Assembly: GCF_022835695.1 (NCBI RefSeq)
Contig: NZ_BQUV01000002.1
Location: 868,001 to 932,000, forward strand
Origin: Bradyrhizobium sp. Ce-3
Lineage (GTDB): Bacteria > Pseudomonadota > Alphaproteobacteria > Rhizobiales > Xanthobacteraceae
Direction: 5' to 3'
Length of the DNA stretch: 64,000 nt
In this document: positions 8,941 through 17,598 of the stretch, piece after piece
Position numbering within the stretch: the stretch's first letter is position 1
How the letters are laid out: the number at the start of each line of letters is the position of its first letter
The notes under the pieces: model-generated
The model's database searches: none
What the model was told of the DNA's origin: nothing
Seen by the model: only the letters and a program-made list of their open reading frames with translations
Position numbers and translations under genes: made by a program

Positions 8941-9921
8941 TCAGCTGTCGGAAAGCCCGAGCATCAGCCGCATGTTCTGGACCGCGGCACCCGAGGCACC
9001 CTTGCCCAGATTGTCGAGCCGCGCCACCAGCACCGCCTGGCGGTGCTTGTCGCTGGCGAACACGTAGAGCTCGAGCTGGTTGGTCTCGTTCAGCGCTTCC
9101 GGCTCGATCTTGCCGTCCTTGCTGGCCTCGTTCTGCAGCGGCATCGCCGAGACGTATTTGCTGCCGGCGTACCACTTCGCGAGCACAGCCTGCAGGTCGG
9201 CACCATCAGGCTTGCCCGGCAGCGCGTCGAGCTGCAGCGGCACCGAAACCAGCATGCCCTGCCGGAAGTTGCCGACCGACGGGATGAAGAGCGGTCGCCG
9301 CGTCAGATGCGAGTAGAGCTGCATCTCCGGCACGTGCTTGTGCTCGAAGCCGAGCCCATAGAGATGAAACGCCGGCGCCGAGCCGTCCTCGAAGCTTGCG
9401 ATCATCGACTTGCCGCCGCCCGAATAGCCGCTCACCGCGTTGATGGTGACAGGATAGTCGGCCGCGAGCAGGCCGCCGTCGACGAGCGGCCGCAGCAGCG
9501 CGATCGCACCGGTCGGATAGCAGCCGGGATTGGAGACCTTCTGCGCGTTGCGGATCTTGTCGGCCTGGTCGGGCGCGAGCTCCGCGAAGCCGTAGGCCCA
9601 GTCGGGCGCGACCCGATACGCCGTCGACGCGTCGAGCACTTTCGGCGCCGAATTGCCCATCGTGTCGATCAGCGCCACGGTCTCTTTTGCCGCATCATCC
9701 GGCAGGCAGAGAATCACAAGATCCACCTCCTCCATCAGCGCGCGCTTGGCGCCGGCGTCCTTCCGCTTGTCCTCGGCGATATGCTTCACCGCGACGTCGC
9801 CGGTGGAATGCAGCCGCTCCTGGATGCCGAGTCCGGTGGTGCCCGAGCCGCCATCGACGAACACGGTCGCCTTGGTCGCACCGCTCCTGGTTTTCGGCTG
9901 GTTGGTGTCGGTGACGGTCAT
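8941..9921 (-). CDS. argC: N-acetyl-gamma-glutamyl-phosphate reductase, short (type 2) form
   Basis: ArgC reduces N-acetyl-glutamyl-phosphate to the semialdehyde in arginine synthesis. From ATG 9921 the protein has 326 residues; the ribosome site AAGGACC lies just upstream, so the longer in-frame start at 10035 is not needed. Seen are the Rossmann start VFVDGGSGTTGLGIQERL and the catalytic cysteine in VSNPGCYPTGAIALL. The short length and the sequence TVFVDG class it with the type 2 AGPR family, distinct from the longer ArgC encoded immediately upstream on the same strand. Having both types adjacent is unusual (see findings). Confidence 0.92.
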   Translation of the reverse strand: MTVTDTNQPKTRSGATKATVFVDGGSGTTGLGIQERLHSTGDVAVKHIAEDKRKDAGAKRALMEEVDLVILCLPDDAAKETVALIDTMGNSAPKVLDASTAYRVAPDWAYGFAELAPDQADKIRNAQKVSNPGCYPTGAIALLRPLVDGGLLAADYPVTINAVSGYSGGGKSMIASFEDGSAPAFHLYGLGFEHKHVPEMQLYSHLTRRPLFIPSVGNFRQGMLVSVPLQLDALPGKPDGADLQAVLAKWYAGSKYVSAMPLQNEASKDGKIEPEALNETNQLELYVFASDKHRQAVLVARLDNLGKGASGAAVQNMRLMLGLSDS

Positions 9922-10042
9922 GGCATGGTCCTTTCGAGTTCGTTCGTTTCGTTTAACACATCTGGCCGCGCCTGCGCCGCCGACGGGGTTGGGCCGTTGT
10001 CCCCGGATTGAGCGCCCCCTCGCCCACGACAACAACCCCTGC

Positions 10043-11089
10043 TCATGGAAACAGCGCGATCTGCTCCAGTCCGGTGGTTTCAGGCAAGCCGAACATCAGG
10101 TTCATGTTCTGGATCGCCTGTCCGGCCGAACCCTTCACAAGATTATCGAGCGTCGAGAGCACGATGGCGCGGTTCTTGATCCGGTCGGCGACGACGCCGA
10201 TCTGGACGTAATTCGAACCACGCACGTTCTGCGTCTGCGGCAGCACACCCTTCTTCGTCACATGGACGAACGGCTCGTTGGCGTAGGCCTTTTCCAGTTC
10301 GGCGCGCAAATCGTCCGGCGTAGCCCCGTTGAGCTTGACATAGGATGTGCAGAACTCACCCCGTGCCATCGGAATGAGATGCGGGGTGAAGTTCACTGTC
10401 ACAGCCGAGCCAGCGGCCGCGCCGATCTCCTGCTCGATCTCCGCCGAATGTCGATGGCTTCCGATCGAATAGGGCGACAACCCTTCGCCGGCCTCGCTGA
10501 ACAGCGTGTTCTGCTTCAGCCCGCGTCCGGCGCCGGTGACGCCCGACTTGGCGTCGATGACGATATCGTCGACGTCGATCAGCTTTGCCTTCGCCAGCGG
10601 AACAAGCGCCAGCAGCACCGCCGTCGGATAGCAGCCGGGACAGGCCACCAGCCGCGCGGCCGTGATCTGCTCCCGGTAGAGTTCGGTCAGCCCATAGACG
10701 GCCTCGCCCTGCAATTCGAGCGCCCGGTGCTCGTGGCCGTACCATTGCGCGTAGCTGTGCTTGTCGCGCAGCCGGAAATCCGCGGACATATCGAGGATCT
10801 TGATTCCGGGATTGGCTTTCAGCACCGCGGCGATGATCTCCTGCGTCGTCCCGTGCGGCAGTCCGCAGAACACGGCATCGAGCCGCGTCCAGTCGACCTT
10901 TTCCCATTCCACGAGTTTTGGCAGATCGAGCATGAAGAAGTGAGGAAACACCTCGCTCATCGCCTTGCCGGCATGGGTGTTGGCGGTAAGCGCGGTGATT
11001 TCGGCATTCGAGTGCCGCGCCAGCAGGCGCACCGCGTCGGCGCCGGTGTAACCGGACGCGCCCAAAATTCCGATTTTCTTCTTCGTCAT
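10043..11089 (-). CDS. argC: N-acetyl-gamma-glutamyl-phosphate reductase, long (type 1) form
   Basis: A 348-residue ArgC of the common type 1 family: NADP-binding GILGASGYTGADAVRLLARH, the catalytic cysteine in LVACPGCYPTAVLLALVPL, and the active-site histidine region PYSIGSHRHSAEIEQE with FTPHLIPMARGE. It shares only the general fold and the PGCYPT motif with the ArgC encoded 120 bp downstream. The PaiB-like gene upstream overlaps its start by 4 bp (ATGA), so translation is probably coupled. One of the two proteins may have a different physiological substrate. Confidence 0.94.
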   Translation of the reverse strand: MTKKKIGILGASGYTGADAVRLLARHSNAEITALTANTHAGKAMSEVFPHFFMLDLPKLVEWEKVDWTRLDAVFCGLPHGTTQEIIAAVLKANPGIKILDMSADFRLRDKHSYAQWYGHEHRALELQGEAVYGLTELYREQITAARLVACPGCYPTAVLLALVPLAKAKLIDVDDIVIDAKSGVTGAGRGLKQNTLFSEAGEGLSPYSIGSHRHSAEIEQEIGAAAGSAVTVNFTPHLIPMARGEFCTSYVKLNGATPDDLRAELEKAYANEPFVHVTKKGVLPQTQNVRGSNYVQIGVVADRIKNRAIVLSTLDNLVKGSAGQAIQNMNLMFGLPETTGLEQIALFP

Positions 11090-11772
11090 TGCTCGCTCCT
11101 CGGAGGCGTCGTCGTCTCAGTCTGCATCACCGCGAAGGCCTGCGGACGGACCTCTCGCATCAAGCCTGCAATGTCCCGGGCGCCGGCTTCGGCCTGCAAA
11201 GCGAGCGCGTTGCCGACCGCCGCGAAATCGGTTTCAGACTTGTGCTGGTTCAGCTTGAAGCTGCCCTCCACCTCCTCCACCGTCATCTCCAGGCCCACGA
11301 TGGCCTTCTTCATGGCTTCCAGCCGCGCGGCGGTCATCTTGCCCGACACCCACGGCTTCTTCGGCAGCAGCCGGTCCTCGAACTTGGCGCTCAGTGCGTC
11401 GATCTGAACGGCAAGCTCCTCATCCGACAGCGTCCGCACCGGCCCCGTCAGATGCACCGCCTGATAGAGCCAGGTCGGCACCTGATCGGGCGACACGTAC
11501 CAGTCCGGCGATACATAGGCGTCGGCGCCGGTGACGGCCAGCAGCCAGGACGCCCCACCCGGCAGCCCGGCCGCCAGCTTTACCAGCGGATTGTGACGGG
11601 CAACATGAAACAGCGCCCGCGGCGTGCCGTCGTTGGCATAGGTCAGATAGAACGGCAGCGCAGAGGCGATCGGCTTGCCGCCGTCCCACGCGCAGGCCAG
11701 GCCGAAACCGCGCGCTTCGGCGAAGGCGAGGCTCGCGGCGCGGTCAGGCTTGAATACCGGTGGCGTATACAT
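11086..11772 (-). CDS. PaiB-type FMN-binding protein (FMN-binding negative transcriptional regulator family)
   Basis: A 228-residue protein starting MYTPPVFKPDRAASLAFAEA, the typical N-terminus of the PaiB family, with the flavin-fold motifs LPFYLTYANDGTPRALFHVARHNPL and DAYVSPDWYVSPDQVPTW. Bacillus PaiB was described as a negative regulator of sporulation and protease genes, but the fold is that of FMN-dependent split-barrel enzymes, and the role here is open. The stop codon overlaps the argC start by 4 bp. Confidence 0.88.
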   Translation of the reverse strand: MYTPPVFKPDRAASLAFAEARGFGLACAWDGGKPIASALPFYLTYANDGTPRALFHVARHNPLVKLAAGLPGGASWLLAVTGADAYVSPDWYVSPDQVPTWLYQAVHLTGPVRTLSDEELAVQIDALSAKFEDRLLPKKPWVSGKMTAARLEAMKKAIVGLEMTVEEVEGSFKLNQHKSETDFAAVGNALALQAEAGARDIAGLMREVRPQAFAVMQTETTTPPRSEQ

Positions 11773-11943
11773 GGTCGATGCTCCTGCGTGACGAAGGAGC
11801 CGCCAGATCGAACCGCGTGTCTTTTTGAGGAGAGCGCCGCGGGATCAGGTCCGGCGGCAGAGGCGATGGTCTTAAACGCGAGCGACCGCCCATACCGCGA
11901 GAATGCGGCGGCGGCGGGCGATGATGATGGTCGCGGCGTTGAT

Positions 11944-11973
11944 CATGGGCGCGGCTATAAGGCCGCGCCCATG
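11944..11973 (-). terminator. Long perfect hairpin after the MBL-fold hydrolase gene
   Basis: CATGGGCGCGGC (11944-11955) pairs perfectly with GCCGCGCCCATG (11962-11973) around a 6-base loop. It lies 20 bp past the stop of the minus-strand hydrolase gene at 11993. No T-run follows on either strand, so it may be a processing or stabilising stem rather than an intrinsic terminator. Confidence 0.4.
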
Positions 11974-11992
11974 TGGCGTCAAGAAAAACCGC

Positions 11993-12982
11993 TCAGATCG
12001 CCGGATTCCACGGCGCCGGCACGACGCGGTAGCCGCTGCCGTCCTTGACCACATTGCCGAGGCCGGGGAACGGGTAATGGAAGCCCTGCACCTGGAGCCG
12101 CTCGGCGACCACCATGTCGTAGATGCGGCGGCGGGTCTTCTCGGCCACGTCGCCGTCCTGGTCGAAGAACGCATGCCAGCCCGGGTTGGTCGCGAACAGG
12201 TTCGGATTGTTGGTGACGTCCGACTGGATGAAGACCTTGTCCGGGCCCGAGGCCAGCACGTAAGAGGTATGGCCCGGCGTATGGCCGACGGTCTCGACCG
12301 AGGTCAGGCCCGGCGCGATCTCCTTGCCCCACTCATAGGGCGTGACCTTCTTCTTCAGGCCCGCCTCGAAGATATTGCGGTTGTTCTTGAACAGGCCCGC
12401 CATGCGGCCGGCAGGCGCCCGGCTCATCTCGCCGTCGTCCATCCAGAATTTCCATTCGGTCGCCGGCACCAGCACCTCGGCGTTCGGAAATGCCGGCGTG
12501 CCTTCGGCGGTCAAGAGGCCGTTCACATGGTCGCCGTGAAAGTGCGAGATCACGACCATGTCGACATTCTTGGGGTCGAAGCCGGCCGCGACGAAATTGT
12601 CGGCGAACAGGCCATTGGCGCCCTTGGTGCTGGCCTTCGCCAGCGCGCCATTGCCGGTGTCGATCACGACCAGCTTGCCGCCGGTGTTGAGCACGATCGG
12701 CGCGAACCAGATCGTCATCATGTCACGCGGCATGAATGCCTTCTCGAGCGCGGCGTTGACGTCATCACGCTTCGCGTTCGGAATGAAGCCGTCTTCCAGC
12801 TTGAACACGTTCTTGCCGTCGGACACCGCGGTGACCATGATGTCGCCGACCTTGTAGCGATAGAAGCTCGGCGCCTGCTTGTCGGCTGCCGGCGCCGCGG
12901 CGGCCGCAGGAGCGGCTGGCAGCAGCGGCGCGGCGGCGATGCCGGCTGCGCCGGCGAGTGCGTGACGACGTGTCAATTCCAT
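11993..12982 (-). CDS. Exported metallo-beta-lactamase-fold hydrolase
   Basis: About 329 residues from ATG 12982. The N-terminus MELTRRHALAGAAGIAAAPL has an arginine pair and an Ala-rich hydrophobic stretch, consistent with a Tat-type signal. The metal-binding signature is VVISHFHGDHVNGL, with further ligands in GHTPGHTSYVL and SDVTNNPNL. The fold includes beta-lactamases, lactonases and quorum-quenching enzymes; which substrate is used cannot be told. An in-frame extension to 13168 lacks any family similarity and was discarded. Confidence 0.87.
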   Translation of the reverse strand: MELTRRHALAGAAGIAAAPLLPAAPAAAAAPAADKQAPSFYRYKVGDIMVTAVSDGKNVFKLEDGFIPNAKRDDVNAALEKAFMPRDMMTIWFAPIVLNTGGKLVVIDTGNGALAKASTKGANGLFADNFVAAGFDPKNVDMVVISHFHGDHVNGLLTAEGTPAFPNAEVLVPATEWKFWMDDGEMSRAPAGRMAGLFKNNRNIFEAGLKKKVTPYEWGKEIAPGLTSVETVGHTPGHTSYVLASGPDKVFIQSDVTNNPNLFATNPGWHAFFDQDGDVAEKTRRRIYDMVVAERLQVQGFHYPFPGLGNVVKDGSGYRVVPAPWNPAI

Positions 12983-13130
12983 GTGGTGTCCTCCCAGTGA
13001 AGCGGCGCCCAATGAACTCGCGCTTGGTGTGCGCGGTTGTATCAACGTTTCGATGCTCGCGCGATGACGACAACGCGAGCGGTTGTCCTCCCCGCCTAAC
13101 CCCCGCAGGCTGGCCTTATTCCGGAACGCG

Positions 13131-13661
13131 TTACACGACCCGCCACATCCATTCGATGCCTTGCCCAATGACGTCGCCGAACAGCAGCAACGCCGCCGAC
13201 CAGACCAGCGCGGAGACGAAATTGGCGATCTGGAATTGCCAGTACGACATCTCGAAAATGCCGGCCGCCAGCGGCACCGAGGCGCGCAGCGGGCCGAAGA
13301 AGCGGCCGATGAAAATGCTGGGCACGCCCCAAGACTTCACGAAGGCCTCGCCGCGCGGCAGGATCTCGGGATAGCGCGACAGCGGCCACATCTGCGCGAC
13401 CTGCTCCTTGTAGCGATAGCCGAACCAATAGGAGACCCAGTCGCCGAGCGCGGCGCCGATGCCGCCCGCGATCCAGATCGGCCAGAAATTGATCCCGCTG
13501 ACGCCGATCAGCGCGCCAATCGCAACCAGCGCGCCCCAGGCGGGGACCAGCAAGGAGATGAAGGCGAGCGATTCAGCGAATGCCAGCAGCATGACGATCG
13601 GAGCGGCCCAGGCCTGGTGATGGCGGACGAATTCGGCCAGGGCCCGCGCAAGGTCTTCCAT
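13131..13661 (-). CDS. DedA-family membrane protein
   Basis: About 176 residues from ATG 13661; an upstream ATG at 13757 would add a basic extension. Family features are the acidic re-entrant segment LAFAESLAFISLLVPAWGAL, GAALGDWVSYWFGYRYKEQV, and the conserved arginine motif FIGRFFGPLRASVPLAAG. DedA proteins are inner-membrane, proton-driven lipid transporters or scramblases; some recycle undecaprenyl phosphate. The acidic residues and the arginine needed in studied members are present. No operon partner is visible. Confidence 0.88.
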   Translation of the reverse strand: MEDLARALAEFVRHHQAWAAPIVMLLAFAESLAFISLLVPAWGALVAIGALIGVSGINFWPIWIAGGIGAALGDWVSYWFGYRYKEQVAQMWPLSRYPEILPRGEAFVKSWGVPSIFIGRFFGPLRASVPLAAGIFEMSYWQFQIANFVSALVWSAALLLFGDVIGQGIEWMWRVV

Positions 13662-13850
13662 CTCGTCGTGTGCCTTCCGCTCCGTTGAACCCCGAATGAA
13701 CCTTTCTAGCCGCACGCAGCCTAAGAACAGGTAAGCCAGCCCATTGCGTGACATCAAGTCACAAAGGCGGGGATCAAACGTGATTTCCCGTCAGGCCCCC
13801 GCGGTCCGGGCTGGCTGGTATCTCCCTCACAAGAAATAAGGAAATACTGG

Positions 13851-14219
13851 ATGATCGGGTCACTGATGATGTGCGTGAGCGTTGTCGTCCTGCTGTTCGG
13901 AATGCTCGCGGGCATCGCCATGGGTATCCAGCACGACTTCACGTTGGGACCGGCGCATGCGCATCTCAATCTGGTCGGCGGTGTGCTGCTGTTCCTGTTC
14001 GGCCTGTACTACCGGCTGATACCGGCTGCGGGCAGCATGCCGCTCGCCAAAATCCAGGGCTGGCTGCATATCGTCGGCGGCGTGCTGTTTCCGGCCGGCG
14101 TGGCCGCCGTGCTGCTGAAGGGACCGTCGTTCGAGGCCGCCCCGATCGTCGGATCGCTGATGGTGGTTGCCGCCATGGCCCTGTTCATGGTCGTTGTATT
14201 CCGCACCTCGCGGGCGTAA
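13851..14219 (+). CDS. Small four-helix membrane protein with histidine motif, unknown function
   Basis: A 122-residue protein consisting of four predicted membrane helices. The second helix carries GPAHAHLNLVGGVLLFLFGLYYRL. The HAHLNLVG pattern and a third-helix histidine (GWLHIVGGVLF) recall single helices of heme-copper oxidase/NO-reductase subunit I, suggesting a stand-alone relative of that fold, but this is an inference from motif only. ATG 13851 follows AGGAAATACTGG, an acceptable ribosome site. It is divergent from the DedA gene and followed by parE. Confidence 0.68.
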   Translation: MIGSLMMCVSVVVLLFGMLAGIAMGIQHDFTLGPAHAHLNLVGGVLLFLFGLYYRLIPAAGSMPLAKIQGWLHIVGGVLFPAGVAAVLLKGPSFEAAPIVGSLMVVAAMALFMVVVFRTSRA

Positions 14220-14346
14220 TCGCGGGTCCCTATCTACACTGGCGGCTGGGCCCCGAGGCGCGGCCGCCCCCATTTGGCAGCCCATCCGTGGCATAGTCAG
14301 AGCAACCGATTCGCCGCGCCAGGACTGGCGCGCCACTTGAAGAACC

Positions 14347-16407
14347 ATGGCCAAACAATTGAAGTCAAACGCCAAAAGCAAATCTGCTGACGATCTGTTC
14401 GGAGCCCAGGAACCGAAAGGCCGCGCCGCTGCGAAGCCTGCCGCCAAGCCTGTGAAGGACGCCGAAGCCGGCTATACGGCGGCGAGCATCGAGGTTCTGG
14501 AGGGCCTGGAACCGGTCCGCAAGCGCCCCGGAATGTACATCGGCGGCACCGACGAGAAGGCGCTGCATCACCTGTTCGCCGAGGTGATCGACAATTCCAT
14601 GGACGAGGCCCTGGCGGGCCACGCCACGTTCATCGAGGTCGAGCTGACGGCCGACGGCTTCCTGTCGGTGACCGACAACGGCCGCGGCATTCCGATCGAC
14701 CCGCATCCGAAATTCCCGAAGAAGTCCGCGCTTGAAGTCATCATGTGCACGCTGCACTCGGGCGGCAAATTCAATTCCGATGTCTACGAGACCTCCGGCG
14801 GTCTGCACGGCGTCGGCGTCTCCGTCGTCAATGCCCTCTCCTCGCGGCTCGAGGTCGAGGTCGCGCGCAGCGGACAGCTGCATCGCATGACCTTCGAGCG
14901 CGGCCATCCCAAGGGCAAGCTCGAGGACGCTGGCAAGGTCAACAACCGCCGCGGCACGCGGATCCGCTTCAAGCCCGATACCGACATCTTCGGCGCCAAG
15001 GCGGCCTTCAAACCGCAACGCCTGTTCAAGATGACGCGCTCCAAGGCGTATCTGTTCGGCGGCGTCGAGATTCGCTGGCACTGCGATCCGGAGCTGCTGA
15101 AGGGCGTCGAGGACGTCCCGGCAGAAGCCAAGTTTCATTTCCCCGGCGGCCTGAAGGATTATCTGGCCGCGGCGATCCACGCCGACACGCTGGTGCATCA
15201 GGATATCTTCTCCGGCAAATCCGGCCGCAGCGGCGCGCATGGCGCCTGCGAATGGGCGGTGGCCTGGACCGCCGATGCCGACGGCTTCCTGTCGTCCTAC
15301 ACCAACACGGTGCCGACGCCCGACGGCGGCACGCATGAATCCGGCCTGCGCAGCGCATTGCTGCGCGGCCTGAAGGATCACGCCGAGCGCGCCGGCCAGG
15401 GCAAGCGCGCCGCCTCCATCACCTCGGAAGACGTGATGGTCGGCGCGGCCGTGATGCTCTCGGTGTTCGTGCGCGAGCCTGAATTCCAGGGCCAGACCAA
15501 GGACCGCCTCGCCACTGCCGAAGCGCAGCGCATCGTCGAGCAGGCGATGAAGGATCCGTTCGATCATTGGCTGTCGGGCAATCCGAACCAGGCCAACCGG
15601 CTGCTCGATTTCGTGATCGATCGCGCCGAGGAGCGGCTGCGCCGCCGCCAGGAAAAGGAAACCGCGCGCAAGACCGCCGGCAAGAAGCTGCGCCTTCCCG
15701 GCAAGCTCGCCGATTGCTCCGATGCCGGCACCGAAGGCTCGGAACTGTTCATCGTCGAAGGCGACTCGGCCGGCGGCAGCGCCAAGCAGGCGCGCGACCG
15801 CAAGACCCAGGCCGTGCTGCCGCTGCGCGGCAAGATCCTCAACGTCGCGTCTGCCGGCAAGGACAAGCTGACCGCCAACGCGCAGCTCTCCGATCTCGTG
15901 CAGGCGATCGGCTCCGGCACGCTCGCGCACTACCGCGAAGAGGATCTGCGCTATCAGCGCATCATCATCATGACCGACGCCGACGTCGACGGCGCGCACA
16001 TCGCATCGCTCCTGATCACCTTCTTCTACCGGCAGATGCCGCGGTTGATCGACGAGGGCCATCTCTATCTGGCGGTGCCGCCGCTCTACAAATTGAAGCA
16101 CGGCACCAAGTCGGTCTACGCGCGCGACGACGCGCACAAGGAAGAGCTGCTGAAGAGCGAGTTCAACGCCAACGCCAAGGTCGAAGTGAATCGCTTCAAA
16201 GGCCTCGGCGAGATGATGCCGGCGCAGCTCAAGGAGACCACGATGGATCCGGCCAAGCGCACCCTGCTGCGCGTGGTGCTGCTCGCCGACGATCGCGAGG
16301 GCACCGCCGACTCGGTCGAGCGGCTGATGGGCACGAAAGCGGAAGCCCGCTTTGCCTTCATCTCCGACAAGGCTGAATTCGCCAGCGACGACCTGCTCGA
16401 CGTCTAG
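14347..16407 (+). CDS. parE: DNA topoisomerase IV subunit B
   Basis: ParE is the ATPase subunit of topoisomerase IV, which unlinks daughter chromosomes. The 686-residue product starts with a lysine- and alanine-rich leader of about 40 residues and then shows the GHKL ATPase motifs (VIDNSMDEALAG, VTDNGRGIPID, GLHGVGVSVVNALS), the TOPRIM motif FIVEGDSAGGSAKQARDRKTQAVLPLRG and MTDADVDGAHIASLL. The C-terminal FKGLGEMMPAQLKETTMDP is also conserved. The short insert-free layout and alphaproteobacterial TOPRIM sequence favour ParE over GyrB. Confidence 0.95.
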   Translation: MAKQLKSNAKSKSADDLFGAQEPKGRAAAKPAAKPVKDAEAGYTAASIEVLEGLEPVRKRPGMYIGGTDEKALHHLFAEVIDNSMDEALAGHATFIEVELTADGFLSVTDNGRGIPIDPHPKFPKKSALEVIMCTLHSGGKFNSDVYETSGGLHGVGVSVVNALSSRLEVEVARSGQLHRMTFERGHPKGKLEDAGKVNNRRGTRIRFKPDTDIFGAKAAFKPQRLFKMTRSKAYLFGGVEIRWHCDPELLKGVEDVPAEAKFHFPGGLKDYLAAAIHADTLVHQDIFSGKSGRSGAHGACEWAVAWTADADGFLSSYTNTVPTPDGGTHESGLRSALLRGLKDHAERAGQGKRAASITSEDVMVGAAVMLSVFVREPEFQGQTKDRLATAEAQRIVEQAMKDPFDHWLSGNPNQANRLLDFVIDRAEERLRRRQEKETARKTAGKKLRLPGKLADCSDAGTEGSELFIVEGDSAGGSAKQARDRKTQAVLPLRGKILNVASAGKDKLTANAQLSDLVQAIGSGTLAHYREEDLRYQRIIIMTDADVDGAHIASLLITFFYRQMPRLIDEGHLYLAVPPLYKLKHGTKSVYARDDAHKEELLKSEFNANAKVEVNRFKGLGEMMPAQLKETTMDPAKRTLLRVVLLADDREGTADSVERLMGTKAEARFAFISDKAEFASDDLLDV

Positions 16408-16436
16408 TTCAACCGACTGATCTGGAACGCTTTTCC

Positions 16437-16465
16437 GGCCGCCTCCTGATCGGGGCGGCCGTTTT
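16437..16465 (+). terminator. Intrinsic terminator of parE
   Basis: GGCCGCC (16437-16443) pairs with GGCGGCC (16454-16460), followed by GTTTTC. It begins 30 bp after the parE stop codon. Confidence 0.6.
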
Positions 16466-16631
16466 CATTCGCGTTTTCGGCGAGCCCCAAGGGCTTCGTT
16501 TTCGGGCGGTTGTGTCTCACCCGCAACAGCATTTCCGGCGGAACCACGTATAGTCCGAGCATGAGTTTCGGGAATCGGTGCCAACGCACTCCCGTCAGCG
16601 ACCCGATCGAACGCTAGTCGAGGATTTGGAT

Positions 16632-17423
16632 ATGAAGAAGATTTTGCTCGCTCTGACCGCGGTTGCTGCGATGACGGGTTCCGCGTCGGCTGCCGACCTG
16701 GCCGCCCGCCCCTACACCAAGGCTCCCGTCCCGATGGCGGTGGCGCCGAGCTGGACCGGCTTCTACATCTTCGGCGGCGGCGGCGGCGGCATCTGGGATG
16801 CTGACACCGGCGTCCGCAACAACGTCACCGGCGCGCAGATCCTTGGCTTCAACCAGCGCCAGGGCGGCGATGGCTGGTACGGCACCGTCGGCGCCGGCTA
16901 CGACTGGCAGACCGCCAACAGCTGGGTCATCGGCGTGTTCGCCGACGGTCAGTTCGGCAGCCTGAAGGGCACCATCCAGGATCAGACCGCCCTGGTCGCC
17001 GGCAACATCAAGAACGACTACAGCTGGGCCGCTGGTGCGCGCTTGGGCTATCTGGTCGCTCCGAACGTGCTGTCCTACGTCAACGCCGGTTATTCCAGCT
17101 CGCACTGGAAGGGCACCACCCTGTTCAACACCGCGTCGGCTCTGCCGTCCGGCCTGCACACCAACGGTTTCGACCGCAGCGGCTGGTTCGTCGGCGGCGG
17201 CGTCGAGAACAACCTGAACATCTTCGGCATCACCGCGCCGGGCTGGTTCATGAAGACCGAGTATCGTGCCGCCTACTACGACAGCAGGAACATCACCGAG
17301 TTGGTCGACGGCACCAACGTCAACACCGGCACCGACATCACCTTCAAGCCGTTCGTCCAGACCATCAGCACCTCGCTGGTCTATCGCTTCAACTGGACCG
17401 GCCCGGTTGTTGCCAAGTACTGA
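16632..17423 (+). CDS. Outer membrane beta-barrel protein (RopB/Omp25 type)
   Basis: A 263-residue exported protein. The signal peptide MKKILLALTAVAAMTGSASA ends in a clean AXA cleavage site, and the mature protein starts ADLAARPYTKAPV. Alternating aromatic strands such as WTGFYIFGGGGGGIWD, YGTVGAGYDWQTANSWVIGVFADGQ and the C-terminal SLVYRFNWTGPVVAKY with a terminal aromatic residue indicate an eight-stranded OmpA-like barrel. RopB/Omp25 proteins are abundant surface proteins of rhizobia and relatives. A second member is encoded at 18440-19216. ATG 16632 was chosen because it opens the signal peptide; a good intrinsic terminator follows. Confidence 0.92.
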   Translation: MKKILLALTAVAAMTGSASAADLAARPYTKAPVPMAVAPSWTGFYIFGGGGGGIWDADTGVRNNVTGAQILGFNQRQGGDGWYGTVGAGYDWQTANSWVIGVFADGQFGSLKGTIQDQTALVAGNIKNDYSWAAGARLGYLVAPNVLSYVNAGYSSSHWKGTTLFNTASALPSGLHTNGFDRSGWFVGGGVENNLNIFGITAPGWFMKTEYRAAYYDSRNITELVDGTNVNTGTDITFKPFVQTISTSLVYRFNWTGPVVAKY

Positions 17424-17445
17424 TCTTCTGCTGACATAGCAGAAC

Positions 17446-17475
17446 AAAAGCCCCGGCATCGTCCGGGGCTTTTTT
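17446..17475 (+). terminator. Intrinsic terminator after the first OMP gene
   Basis: AAAAGCCCCGG (17446-17456) pairs with CCGGGGCTTTTTT (17463-17475) around a six-base loop and ends in six T residues. It is a textbook Rho-independent terminator 23 bp past the stop codon. Confidence 0.92.
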
Positions 17476-17598
17476 GTTGCGCTGATGGCTTCGGAACTGC
17501 CCACCCACCGCAGAGCCGACCGGCCACGCCTGATCTGGTCAGCGCTGTGGCGATCGGGCACTCTCGCGACCGGATTCAAACCACAGCGGACAACAACA

